A stretch of 64,000 nt of DNA from Domibacillus sp. DTU_2020_1001157_1_SI_ALB_TIR_016 (GTDB lineage: Bacteria; Bacillota; Bacilli; Bacillales; Domibacillaceae): the NCBI RefSeq assembly GCF_032341995.1, contig NZ_CP135439.1, forward strand, positions 1,736,001-1,800,000, read 5' to 3'. The position numbers and the translations under genes were made by a program. Positions 52,006 through 59,595 of this stretch are shown here, in pieces. The notes under the pieces are model-generated. The model was not told the DNA's origin, searched no databases, and worked only from the letters and a program-made list of their open reading frames with translations. Each line of letters begins with the position of its first letter. Position 1 is the stretch's first letter.

Positions 52006-52319
52006 CATTGATGAGTATCGACGTGGAAGAAGATATTGGTTTAGAAGTCCACCCTACAGTTGACCAATTTTTACGCATTGAAGAAGGGCAAGGGTTAGTT
52101 CAAATGGGTGATCAAAAGGATCAGTTGGATTTTAAACAAAACGTTTATGAAGATTACGCCCTTATGGTGCCTGCTGGCAAATGGCATAACCTGACCAATA
52201 CAGGGACAAAACCGCTTAAACTTTATACGATTTATGCGTCGCCAGAGCATCCATTTGGTACGGTTCATAACACAAAAGCTGACGCAATTGCAGCTGAAGA
52301 AAGGCACATCAATGACTGA
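51996..52319 (+). pseudogene. Cupin-domain protein lacking its N-terminus
   Basis: The frame reads LQVTLMSIDVEEDIGLEVHP then DQFLRIEEGQGLVQMGD, PAGKWHNLTNTG and APEHPFGTVH-type ends (ASPEHPFGTVH), as in small bacterial cupins of about 135 residues. The first ~28 residues and the ribosome site are missing, because a deletion has joined it to the preceding gene at about 51990. Metal ligands VHPTVDQFLRIE and WHN survive. Confidence 0.65.
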
Positions 52320-52341
52320 TTAAAAAATAAGATCGTAAACA

Positions 52342-52395
52342 GATTCAAACATGTGCAGCCCATTCAAAATAGAATGGGCTGCACATGTTTGAATC
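52342..52395. repeat. 24-bp perfect hairpin
   Basis: The stem 52342-52365 with 52372-52395 is perfect, loop AAAATA. No T-run follows. Stem and loop size equal those of the terminator at 18185, though the sequence differs. Confidence 0.8.
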
Positions 52396-52439
52396 GTTAA
52401 GCCGGAAAAATGACAGTAGTTCTTAGAAAAACTCTACGC

Positions 52440-52468
52440 TTGACATTATACCTACAGAGGTATAATGT
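52440..52468 (+). promoter_or_regulatory. Promoter with CstR operator of the sulfur operon
   Basis: TTGACA (52440-52445) is followed by TATAAT (52461-52466) or the better-spaced TAATGT (17-bp spacer). The dyad ATTATACCT-N4-AGGTATAAT (52445-52466) covers the promoter, the form of CsoR/CstR-family sites. Confidence 0.75.
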
Positions 52469-52504
52469 GTATCCATACACTACTGATAACAAGGAGGATG
52501 AGTC

Positions 52505-52885
52505 ATTATTTCTCTGTTGATTAGTTTGTTTCTTTTTTCAATGGCCCTTATACTATATAGACGTCTTTGGCCTGTCAGAGGGATTTCTTTTATACAAGAA
52601 AGTCATTTTGTTAAAGATGACTTGATGGTAATAGATATTACGGATTACCGTGACGCCAAAAACGAAGGGTACAAGCAATATATAAATATTCCGTATGCCT
52701 ATCTCAAGCGGAACTATCAGGAAATTCCGCCTGTCAATATTCACGTGATAGCCACAGATCGGCTCGAGTTAAATTTAGGTTTACGGTATTTGAAAGCAAA
52801 AGGCTTCGAGGTGGCGAGTTACTCACTTACAAAACGCCAACGGAGCCAAAAACAGAAAGGAGATATTTGTTGTGGTATACGATAA
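52505..52885 (+). CDS. Membrane-anchored rhodanese-like protein without catalytic Cys
   Basis: About 126 residues. An N-terminal membrane helix (LISLFLFSMALILYRRLWP) precedes a rhodanese-like domain, VIDITDYRDAKNEGYKQYIN to YLKAKGFEVASY. The active loop reads VIATDRLELN, with no Cys. AAGGAGG (52491-52497) points to ATT 52505 as start (7-nt spacing). ATG 52498 opens a frame that stops after eight codons, and TTG 52517 is too far. A rare ATT initiator is inferred. The end overlaps cstR by 14 nt. Confidence 0.6.
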   Translation: MISLLISLFLFSMALILYRRLWPVRGISFIQESHFVKDDLMVIDITDYRDAKNEGYKQYINIPYAYLKRNYQEIPPVNIHVIATDRLELNLGLRYLKAKGFEVASYSLTKRQRSQKQKGDICCGIR

Positions 52886-53132
52886 AAAAATCGAAAACCG
52901 CTTAAAACGAATCGAAGGCCAAATTCGAGGAATCATGCACATGATGGAGGAAGGAAAAGACTGCCGTGATGTCGTGATGCAGCTCTCAGCAGTACGAAGC
53001 GCCGTTGACCGTACAATGGGGGTCATTGTCAGCACAAACCTGGAACAGTGTATCAGAGAAAATATTGAAACAGGCGAAGAAACGGATAGCATTGTAAAAG
53101 AAGCTGTCGAGCTGCTTGTAAAAAGCAGATAA
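52872..53132 (+). CDS. cstR: CstR-type persulfide-sensing repressor (CsoR family)
   Basis: 86 residues, all-helical DUF156 repressor. NRLKRIEGQIRGIMHMM starts the fold. Cys31 and Cys60 are at the positions of CstR's reactive pair, and Asn stands where copper-sensing CsoR has its His ligand (STNLEQC), so it senses sulfane sulfur, not Cu. GTG 52872 follows AAGGAG. It corresponds to B. subtilis yrkD by order. Its targets are the ATACC-N-GGTAT dyads before several genes here. Confidence 0.88.
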   Translation: MVYDKKIENRLKRIEGQIRGIMHMMEEGKDCRDVVMQLSAVRSAVDRTMGVIVSTNLEQCIRENIETGEETDSIVKEAVELLVKSR

Positions 53133-53180
53133 GTAAAAAAATAAAATTGAAGAGTTGACGAAGCCAGTTTTTTATATTAA

Positions 53181-53199
53181 TATACCCCTATAGGTATGA
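53181..53199. promoter_or_regulatory. CstR-type operator upstream of dsrE2
   Basis: TATACCCCTATAGGTATGA carries ATACC and GGTAT arms in the 190-nt leader between cstR and the DsrE gene. Confidence 0.65.
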
Positions 53200-53285
53200 A
53201 CAGTTAAACGAAATATCATTTTTAAAATGGAAGAAGAACTAATAATTTGTTTCTGCAATCAAAACAAAAATTTTTTACATTTAAT

Positions 53286-53300
53286 AATACCCATACGGGT
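53286..53300. promoter_or_regulatory. Second CstR-type operator upstream of dsrE2
   Basis: ATACCCATACGGGTA, an inverted repeat 20 nt before the start codon. Confidence 0.6.
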
Positions 53301-53319
53301 AACGGTAAAGGAGAACAAA

Positions 53320-53802
53320 ATGACTGAGCAAAAGAAAACAACAAATATTATTTTATTTAGCGGTGATTATGACAAGGCAATGGCTGCTTACATTATTGCA
53401 AACGGAGCAGCCGCTTACGATCATGAGGTAACGATTTTTCACACTTTCTGGGGATTAAACGCCTTGCGTAAAGATGAACCATTGGCCTTGAAAAAAGGAT
53501 TTCTTGAAAAAATGTTTGCCAAAATGATGCCGCGCGGTGCAGACAAAATGGGCTTGTCAAATATGAATTTTGCTGGAATGGGTCCAAAAATGATTAAGCA
53601 CGTAATGAAGAAACATAATGCGATGACCCTTCCACAATTGATTGAAATGGCGCAAGAACAGGATGTAAAACTGGTTGCCTGCACAATGACGATGGATTTG
53701 CTTGGATTGCAGCAGGAAGAACTGCTGAAGAACATTGAATATGCAGGAGTAGCAGCCTATTTAGCAGATGCCGAAAATGGAAACGTGAATTTGTTTATCT
53801 AA
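53320..53802 (+). CDS. yrkE: DsrE2-family sulfur carrier (YrkE-like)
   Basis: 160 residues. NIILFSGDYDKAMAAYIIAN and FHTFWGLNALRK give the DsrE fold; the conserved Cys is in LVACTMTMDLLG. DsrE2 proteins relay persulfide sulfur with rhodanese and TusA. AAAGGAG precedes ATG 53320; the upstream ATG 53227 extends into the operator region and is not the start. Confidence 0.87.
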   Translation: MTEQKKTTNIILFSGDYDKAMAAYIIANGAAAYDHEVTIFHTFWGLNALRKDEPLALKKGFLEKMFAKMMPRGADKMGLSNMNFAGMGPKMIKHVMKKHNAMTLPQLIEMAQEQDVKLVACTMTMDLLGLQQEELLKNIEYAGVAAYLADAENGNVNLFI

Positions 53803-53851
53803 CTGAGGTGACAAAAGCAAACGAATAAAAGAAAGGGGGAAAACGGATAAG

Positions 53852-54220
53852 ATGCTTGAAACAGGATCGATCATGAATATTTTATTGATTGCTGTCGTTT
53901 TAGTATTTGCCTACCGAAGTTTTGTTCCAGTAAGAGGTATTAAAGCGATTACAACAGGCGAACTAAAATCAGAGTTAAAGAAGGACGGTATACAGTTTAT
54001 CGATGTACGGACACCAAATGAAGTTCAAGCGAACCAGATTAAAGGTTTTAAAAACATACCCCTATTTGAGCTCCAAAAGCGGGCAAATGAACTGTCAAAA
54101 GAAAAAGAAGTGTTTGTGATCTGTCAAAGTGGCATGAGAAGCAGTAAGGCGAGCAAAATCTTGAAAAAGCTTGGCTTTAAGCACATTACTAATGTTAAAG
54201 GCGGAATGAGTGCCTGGTGA
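53852..54220 (+). CDS. Membrane-anchored rhodanese
   Basis: 122 residues. A membrane helix (IMNILLIAVVLVFAYRSF) precedes a rhodanese domain with FIDVRTPNEV and active loop VICQSGMRSSKA, Cys about residue 92. The first part (YRSFVPVRGI) parallels the Cys-less protein at 52505 (YRRLWPVRGI), so the two are paralogues. AAAGGGGG precedes ATG 53852 at 12 nt. Confidence 0.88.
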   Translation: MLETGSIMNILLIAVVLVFAYRSFVPVRGIKAITTGELKSELKKDGIQFIDVRTPNEVQANQIKGFKNIPLFELQKRANELSKEKEVFVICQSGMRSSKASKILKKLGFKHITNVKGGMSAW

Positions 54221-54243
54221 TCAGGATATGAGGAGGAATTGTA

Positions 54244-54540
54244 ATGAAACAAATGCTGGCAAATGAAGTGGAAACTTTAAGAAATCAAGGAAAAGAGCTT
54301 TCTATCATTGACGTTCGTGAAACAGATGAAGTCGCCGCAGGCAAGATTCCGGGAGCAGTCAATATTCCTTTAGGACTTCTGGAATTTCGGTTACAGGACC
54401 TTGATAAATCGGAAGAACATATTGTTGTCTGCCGTTCAGGTGGCCGCAGTTCCATGGCTGCTAATCTGTTGGAGGAACGTGGATACAAGGTTATTAATAT
54501 GGCAGGCGGTATGAATGAGTGGCAAGGACCTACCGAATAA
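54244..54540 (+). CDS. Single-domain rhodanese
   Basis: 98 residues. IIDVRETDEVAAGKIPGAVN and the active loop VVCRSGGRSSMAA with Cys about residue 62; ends MAGGMNEWQGP. A cytoplasmic thiosulfate/persulfide sulfurtransferase, preceded by GAGGAATTG. It lies 23 nt after the membrane rhodanese gene. Confidence 0.9.
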   Translation: MKQMLANEVETLRNQGKELSIIDVRETDEVAAGKIPGAVNIPLGLLEFRLQDLDKSEEHIVVCRSGGRSSMAANLLEERGYKVINMAGGMNEWQGPTE

Positions 54541-54555
54541 TTTTTTTGTTCTTAA

Positions 54556-54573
54556 ATATACCCCTGGTGGTTT
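54556..54573. promoter_or_regulatory. Degenerate CstR-type box before the TusA-rhodanese gene
   Basis: ATATACCCCTGGTGGTTT keeps the left arm and a partial right arm. Confidence 0.4.
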
Positions 54574-54592
54574 AAAAATAGGAGGAAAAAGA

Positions 54593-55153
54593 ATGATTAC
54601 ACCAAACCATGTATTAGACGCAAAAGGACTTGCTTGTCCAATGCCGATTGTAAAAACGAAAAAAATAATGAAGGATGTAGAAGCGGGCCAGGTATTAGAA
54701 ATCCAGGCAACGGATAAAGGCTCAACGGCTGACCTGCAGGCGTGGGCAAAAAGCACAGGGCACGAATACTTGGGAACCGAAACAGAAGGAGATGTTCTTC
54801 GGCACTTCCTTCGCAAGGGCGGCGCAGATACGGCATCAGAAACTATTGTCATTCCTGAAATTTCATTAGAGGACTTTAAAGAAAAAGTTGAAAATGGCGA
54901 ACATATTACGATTTTAGACGTGCGTGAAGCAGATGAATACCAAGAAGGACATATTGACAATGCGATCCATATTCCACTTGGTGAAGTGGAACAGCGTTCA
55001 AATGAGCTGGAAAAAGATGAACTCATTTATGTCATCTGCCACTCAGGACGAAGAAGCGAACTGGCTGCTCAAACAATGAGCAAACAAGGCTTTAAAAAAT
55101 TAATGAATGTGGTACCTGGCATGTGTCACTGGACAGGAAAAACCGTTAAATAA
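54593..55153 (+). CDS. yrkF: TusA-rhodanese fusion (YrkF/CstA-like)
   Basis: 186 residues. The TusA domain (LDAKGLACPMPIVKTKK, Cys in CPMP) occupies residues 1-75, and a rhodanese domain (ILDVREADEYQEGHI, active loop VICHSGRRSELA) follows at about 90-183. Sulfur can pass between its two Cys. AGGAGG at 54580-54585 selects ATG 54593. S. aureus CstA has a related multidomain plan. Confidence 0.9.
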   Translation: MITPNHVLDAKGLACPMPIVKTKKIMKDVEAGQVLEIQATDKGSTADLQAWAKSTGHEYLGTETEGDVLRHFLRKGGADTASETIVIPEISLEDFKEKVENGEHITILDVREADEYQEGHIDNAIHIPLGEVEQRSNELEKDELIYVICHSGRRSELAAQTMSKQGFKKLMNVVPGMCHWTGKTVK

Positions 55154-55166
55154 GGGAGGAAAAAAC

Positions 55167-55565
55167 ATGACTAAAAAAACAGCCATTATTGCCGCAAACG
55201 GTGGATTATTTGATGCCTATAAAGTGTATAACATTGCAACAGCAGCTGCTGCAAGTGATCAGGAAGTATCGATTTTCTTTACATTCAAAGGGCTTAACCT
55301 CATTCACAAAGAAGCATACCAGCAGCTTCCTATGCCGGAAGGAAAAGAACATTTTGCCCAAAGCTTTAAAAATTCAAATGTGCCTTCTATCCCGGAATTG
55401 GTAGAGGTGGCGAAGGAAATGGGTGTTACCTTTATCGGCTGCCAGATGACGATGGATGTTATGGGACTTGAGAAAGACGCTTTTATTGACGGAATTAAAG
55501 TAGGCGGAGCGGTGACCTTTTTGGAATTTGCAAAAGATGCGGATGTAGCGTTAACGTCTAAATAG
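55167..55565 (+). CDS. DsrE-family protein
   Basis: 132 residues. TAIIAANGGLFDAYKVYNIA, FFTFKGLNLIHKEA and the Cys loop FIGCQMTMDVMGL. It is a shorter paralogue of the DsrE2 protein at 53320 and has the same Cys-x-MTMD motif. AAGGGAGG precedes ATG 55167; the upstream in-frame ATG 55107 lies inside the previous gene. Confidence 0.87.
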   Translation: MTKKTAIIAANGGLFDAYKVYNIATAAAASDQEVSIFFTFKGLNLIHKEAYQQLPMPEGKEHFAQSFKNSNVPSIPELVEVAKEMGVTFIGCQMTMDVMGLEKDAFIDGIKVGGAVTFLEFAKDADVALTSK

Positions 55566-55597
55566 TGAAAATAAAAATGAAAAATTTTTAAAGTAAA

Positions 55598-55615
55598 TTA
55601 TACCCTAGGAGGTAA
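55598..55615. promoter_or_regulatory. CstR-type box overlapping a ribosome site
   Basis: TTATACCCTAGGAGGTAA has ATACC/GGTAA arms and contains the AGGAGGT ribosome site of the persulfide dioxygenase gene. Confidence 0.5.
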
Positions 55616-55621
55616 TTGGAA

Positions 55622-56749
55622 ATGACAGTAAAACCAATGTCTGCGAAAGAAGTCGCGAGAAAAGTAATTCAAAAAGAGTCTTTCTTTATTTTAGATGTCC
55701 GGAACGAAGATGCCTTTCAAGATTGGAAAGTGGAAGGGGACAATATTCAGCACTTAAATGTCCCTTACTTTGACCTCTTGGACGGAGTAGAAGAGATTCT
55801 GCCGCAGCTTCCACAGAACAAAGAAATTGTGGTGATCTGTGCCAAGGAAGGTTCATCCATTATGGTAGCCGATATGCTTTCCGAAGCAGGATTAACGGTT
55901 TCTTATCTTAAAGGCGGCATGAAAGCTTGGAGTGAATACTTAGAGCCAGTGAAAGCAGGCGATTTAAAAGATGGCGGCGAACTGTACCAGTTTGTCCGTA
56001 TCGGAAAAGGCTGCCTCTCTTACATGGTGGTGTCAAACGGAGAAGCAGCATTAATTGATGCGACTCGGATAACAGATGTGTACCTAGATTTTGCGAGAGA
56101 AAAGGGTCTCAAGATTACACACGTGTTTGATACACACCTTCACGCCGACCATATTTCAGGCGGCCGGGTAATCGTCGGAGCCACAGGAGCTGTATACTGG
56201 CTTCCGCCAAAAGATGCCGAAGAAGTTACATTTAGTTATGAACCATTAGAAGAAGGAAAAAATGTAACGATTGGAAGCACGACTATTGCGATTCAGCCGT
56301 TATATTCTCCAGGCCATACGATTGGATCTACATCCTTTATTGTGGATGAAGCTTACTTATTGTCCGGAGACATCCTATTTATTGACTCCATTGGACGTCC
56401 TGATTTAGCAGGACTGGCACAGGACTGGGTAGGGGATCTGCGTGAGACGCTTTATAAACGCTACAAAGAACTATCTAATGAACTAATCGTACTGCCTGCC
56501 CATTTTATGATAATCGAAGAATTAAATGAAGATGGCAGTGTATCTCAGAAACTTGGCACCCTATTTGAGAAAAACCACGGTTTGAATATTGAGGACGAAG
56601 CGGAATTTAGAGAGCTGGTTACAGGCAACCTGCCGCCACAGCCAAACGCTTACCAGGAGATCCGCCAGACAAACATGGGGAAAATCACGCCGGACGAGGA
56701 ACAGCAGCGTGAAATGGAAATCGGGCCAAACCGCTGTGCGGTTCGATAA
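55622..56749 (+). CDS. yrkH: Rhodanese-persulfide dioxygenase fusion (YrkH/CstB-like)
   Basis: 375 residues. An N-terminal rhodanese domain ([11 protein letters not shown], active loop [12 protein letters not shown]) is followed by a metallo-beta-lactamase dioxygenase domain: [36 protein letters not shown]. Persulfide dioxygenases oxidise glutathione/CoA/bacillithiol persulfide to sulfite with non-heme Fe. Domain order is rhodanese first, the reverse of S. aureus CstB. ATG 55622 is 8 nt from AGGAGGT. Confidence 0.9.
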   Translation: MTVKPMSAKEVARKVIQKESFFILDVRNEDAFQDWKVEGDNIQHLNVPYFDLLDGVEEILPQLPQNKEIVVICAKEGSSIMVADMLSEAGLTVSYLKGGMKAWSEYLEPVKAGDLKDGGELYQFVRIGKGCLSYMVVSNGEAALIDATRITDVYLDFAREKGLKITHVFDTHLHADHISGGRVIVGATGAVYWLPPKDAEEVTFSYEPLEEGKNVTIGSTTIAIQPLYSPGHTIGSTSFIVDEAYLLSGDILFIDSIGRPDLAGLAQDWVGDLRETLYKRYKELSNELIVLPAHFMIIEELNEDGSVSQKLGTLFEKNHGLNIEDEAEFRELVTGNLPPQPNAYQEIRQTNMGKITPDEEQQREMEIGPNRCAVR

Positions 56750-56791
56750 AACACAAATCAACTATATAAAAACAGAAATGGAGAGATTGAC

Positions 56792-57019
56792 ATGAATGCA
56801 AATAAAGTATTAGACGCCAAAGGACTTGCCTGCCCAATGCCGATTGTGAAAACGAAAAAAGCGATGAATGAACTGGAATCTGGACAAGTGCTCGAAATCC
56901 ATGCGACCGATAAAGGAGCAAAAGCGGACCTTGCAGCCTGGGCGAAATCAGGCGGCCATGAATTGCTGGACCAGGCAGAAGAGGGCAATGTGTTAAAGTT
57001 CTGGATTAAAAAAGGCTGA
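56792..57019 (+). CDS. yrkI: TusA-family sulfur carrier (YrkI-like)
   Basis: 75 residues, single TusA domain with KVLDAKGLACPMPIVKTKK and the sulfur-carrying Cys at about 14. It is nearly the same as the TusA part of the fusion at 54593. GGAGAG precedes the ATG. Confidence 0.9.
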   Translation: MNANKVLDAKGLACPMPIVKTKKAMNELESGQVLEIHATDKGAKADLAAWAKSGGHELLDQAEEGNVLKFWIKKG

Positions 57020-57029
57020 TAAGAAAGGG

Positions 57030-57060
57030 AAAAGGTATCGTTCTGATACCTTTTCTTCTT
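57030..57060 (+). terminator. Hairpin between tusA and tauE
   Basis: AAAAGGTATC (57030-57039) pairs with GATACCTTTT (57045-57054), followed by CTTCTTTT. It may reduce readthrough into the exporter gene. Confidence 0.75.
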
Positions 57061-57079
57061 TTGAAAGGAGAAGAAACAA

Positions 57080-57856
57080 ATGGATCTTACGTTTATTGTA
57101 ACGATTTTTTTAATCGGTTTTGTCGGTTCCTTTATATCTGGAATGGTCGGAATCGGCGGCTCAATTATTAAATACCCAATGCTTTTATATATCCCTCCTT
57201 TAGTAGGTCTTACAGCGTTTAGTGCCCATGAAGTATCTGGAATCAGTGCCATTCAAGTCTTTTTTGCCACAATCGCCGGGGTGTGGGCATACCGGAAAGG
57301 CGGATACTTAAATAAAACGCTGATTCTATATATGGGAATCAGCATTCTGATCGGAAGCTTTATCGGCGGCTACGGCTCTGGCTTGATGTCCGAAGGCGAC
57401 ATCAATGTTGTATATGGCATACTCGCAGCCATTGCGGTCATTCTGATGTTTCTTCCGAAGAAAGGGATCGATGATATTCCGCTTGGCCAGGTGTCTTTTA
57501 ATAAGTGGCTGGCTGCAGGGCTCGCTTTTATCGTCGGAGTTGGCGCAGGTATCGTTGGCGCAGCTGGAGCTTTCGTTCTTGTACCGATTATGCTCGTTGT
57601 TTTAAAGATTCCAACCCGGATGACGATTGCTACTTCCCTTGCGATTACGTTTATTTCATCGATTGGTGCAACAGTGGGTAAAATGACAACCGGGCAGATT
57701 TTATATGAGCCGGCAGCAATCATGATTATCGCTAGTTTACTGGCTTCACCGCTAGGAGCCAAAGCTGGCCAAAAAGTAAACACAAAAACACTCCAGGTGG
57801 TATTAGCGTTACTGATTTTGGGCACATCGATTAAAATATGGATGGACATTCTGTAA
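57080..57856 (+). CDS. yrkJ: TauE/SafE-family sulfite exporter (YrkJ-like)
   Basis: 258 residues, about eight membrane spans in two repeats with glycine-rich motifs [15 protein letters not shown] and [16 protein letters not shown]. It would export the sulfite made by the dioxygenase. GAAAGGAG precedes the ATG. Last gene of the sulfur operon. Confidence 0.88.
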   Translation: MDLTFIVTIFLIGFVGSFISGMVGIGGSIIKYPMLLYIPPLVGLTAFSAHEVSGISAIQVFFATIAGVWAYRKGGYLNKTLILYMGISILIGSFIGGYGSGLMSEGDINVVYGILAAIAVILMFLPKKGIDDIPLGQVSFNKWLAAGLAFIVGVGAGIVGAAGAFVLVPIMLVVLKIPTRMTIATSLAITFISSIGATVGKMTTGQILYEPAAIMIIASLLASPLGAKAGQKVNTKTLQVVLALLILGTSIKIWMDIL

Positions 57857-58617
57857 CCTAAACAAGAAAAGAAGGTGGGCCTCTGATGAAAGTCAGATGT
57901 TTATTTGACCGCAGAAATCAAAGGTGAATGGATTATATAAAGAAAAAGCGCAAAAGCCTTCTTAGGTCGGGATTTTTAAGCCTAAAACTGCTATAAATAA
58001 ATTTTTATATTAATATATATTTATGTAAAAATTTATAGTGAAAAGGCGCTCTCATCAATACTCTTCCTCACTTATTTGATTCCCTTTCTATAATTAATCG
58101 AAGTGATTCATGATTAAGTGAATGCCAATTCTACTTTTTGGGAGCTAGAAAGTAAAAAGAAGGAGCAATAATAGACTTTATGCTGTTATTGCTCCTTCTT
58201 TGTGTTAAGCATTTAATTTCATTGGGAGTATGGGGCTTCTTTTCACCACATTCAATATCCGCGGCTTTGTCACGTATCCGGACGCCTTTAAACGATCAAG
58301 ATGCCACTTTGCTGGGCTTTTCCTGCTGCTAAAATGTTGGACCGCTTAAATTTTCGAATTTGTTTTCTTTTAAAGCAGTAAGCGTGAATGTAAATTTCCT
58401 CTATTTTTCTTACAATATTTGCTCTCTACATACTTTGTACATAGGTACACTTTTACGCAAGCATCACTCTAAATAGAAGCCAAGAACTTTACTGCCAGAC
58501 TAATAAAGCTCTAAAGAATGGAGCCTTTTTGTTTCGGTGTCATAATTGTCCATAGCCGTCTCAGATTTTCCTACCCTTACGTAAAACATGATAGATAAAT
58601 TGAGTGGAGGTAGAGAA
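57857..58617. other. Long intergenic region with a terminator and a minus-strand fragment
   Basis: AAAGAAGGAGCAATAA (58156-58171) and its complement at 58186-58201 form a perfect 16-bp hairpin with T-rich tail. A minus-strand frame ending at 58205 reads WHLDRLKASGYVTKPRILNV then VKRSPILPMKLNA; it has no start and no family is recognised, so it is probably the end of a lost gene. Confidence 0.5.
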
Positions 58618-58821
58618 ATGTGTTCAAATTGTTGTTGCCGGACTAGAATTCAAACAAGAGAAGGCAGAAATTTATTTACATCAGAAGAAATAAAAATCGT
58701 TAGGGCATTTAATGAAGAGTTTCTAAGATGCTTTGGGCGGTTGCCTGCAGTAGAAGAGAGAAGGTTTTTGGAAGAAGTACTGCAAGTGAGCAGGCTATTT
58801 AAAGATGAGGCTTTGTATTAA
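58618..58821 (+). CDS. Small Cys-rich-headed protein, unknown
   Basis: 67 residues. It begins MCSNCCCRTRIQTREGRNLF, four Cys in the first seven residues, then a helical acidic part (EEIKIVRAFNEEFLRCFGRL). GGAGG at 58605-58609 selects ATG 58618. The Cys cluster suggests metal binding or acylation. Not recognised. A terminator follows. Confidence 0.6.
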   Translation: MCSNCCCRTRIQTREGRNLFTSEEIKIVRAFNEEFLRCFGRLPAVEERRFLEEVLQVSRLFKDEALY

Positions 58822-58881
58822 AGATGTAATTCTTCAATGTGGCGTAAATATAAGTGTTTAGTGATAGCAGAAAACACAAAG

Positions 58882-58924
58882 CGAGCCCCACAACTTGGAA
58901 AGAGGATTGGGGGCTTGTTTTATT
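58882..58924 (+). terminator. Terminator after the Cys-headed protein gene
   Basis: CGAGCCCC (58882-58889) pairs with GGGGCTTG (58910-58917), one G-U, followed by TTTTATTC. Confidence 0.65.
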
Positions 58925-59122
58925 CAGACAGTGTGATGAAGATGTAACAACAGTAGATAGGTTAGCCAACAGAAAAAAGCCTATACAAAATAAATTCTCT
59001 CTTTAGCAGCAGCAATAGAAATCACGGAGAGGCAAGTATAAGCAGTAAAAAAACAAAGTAGGTATATCTAAATAAAACATAAAGGCAATTATGTAGCAGA
59101 AAAACTTCCTAAGCTTAAAAAA

Positions 59123-59266
59123 CTAGGTTTTTTTTTCTTTGTCAGAAAGCTTTCTCAGTTTTATTTCTTTTTCAAGCATATTAATGAATTCTTTATCTAA
59201 TTTCATTTTTTTTGCCTGGTTATATGCTTTCACTAATTGCTCATCTGATAGGTGTAATTTTCTCAC
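59123..59266 (-). CDS. sda: Sda-like sporulation checkpoint peptide 2
   Basis: 47 residues from GTG 59266, reading MRKLHLSDEQLVKAYNQAKK then MKLDKEFINMLEKEIKLRKL. It shares the Sda pattern with the peptide at 42518. GGGAGAG lies just before the start. Two Sda-like genes in one window is unusual, and which is the true orthologue is undecided. Confidence 0.72.
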   Translation of the reverse strand: MRKLHLSDEQLVKAYNQAKKMKLDKEFINMLEKEIKLRKLSDKEKKT

Positions 59267-59595
59267 GCTCTCCCTCCCATTTCTGAGATAGTTTACCCTT
59301 AAAGTTAATTGGGAAACAGCTCTTGAAATTACTTTTCTGACATGCCTCTAAACGCAACATAAATGCAATTAGGCTGCATTGGAAACGCGCAGAATCTTTT
59401 AGTTTTTTTATACGGTTATTTTATGTATTGTAATTCCTCACGTTCGGTTAATGGCAGTGTATCAGTAATTGAAAAATATTGAACTACAAGGTATTATTTA
59501 ACATATACACATTATTGTTTTGCTGCGGAGCACCCACCGTGGCTTTTTTTTGTTTATAAATTTAAAAATATGATGCTTCTGTTTAGGTGATGAAG
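59267..59595. other. Intergenic stretch
   Basis: AT-rich, between divergent genes. I see no coding sequence or clear promoter pair. Confidence 0.4.

Noticed and set aside
52823..53092. Minus-strand frame opposite cstR
   Set aside because: cstR has family motifs, GTG start and a ribosome site; the antisense frame has none.
57990..58040. AT-rich imperfect palindrome (CTATAAAT ... TTTATAG)
   Set aside because: Mismatched arms and pure AT composition; likely chance.
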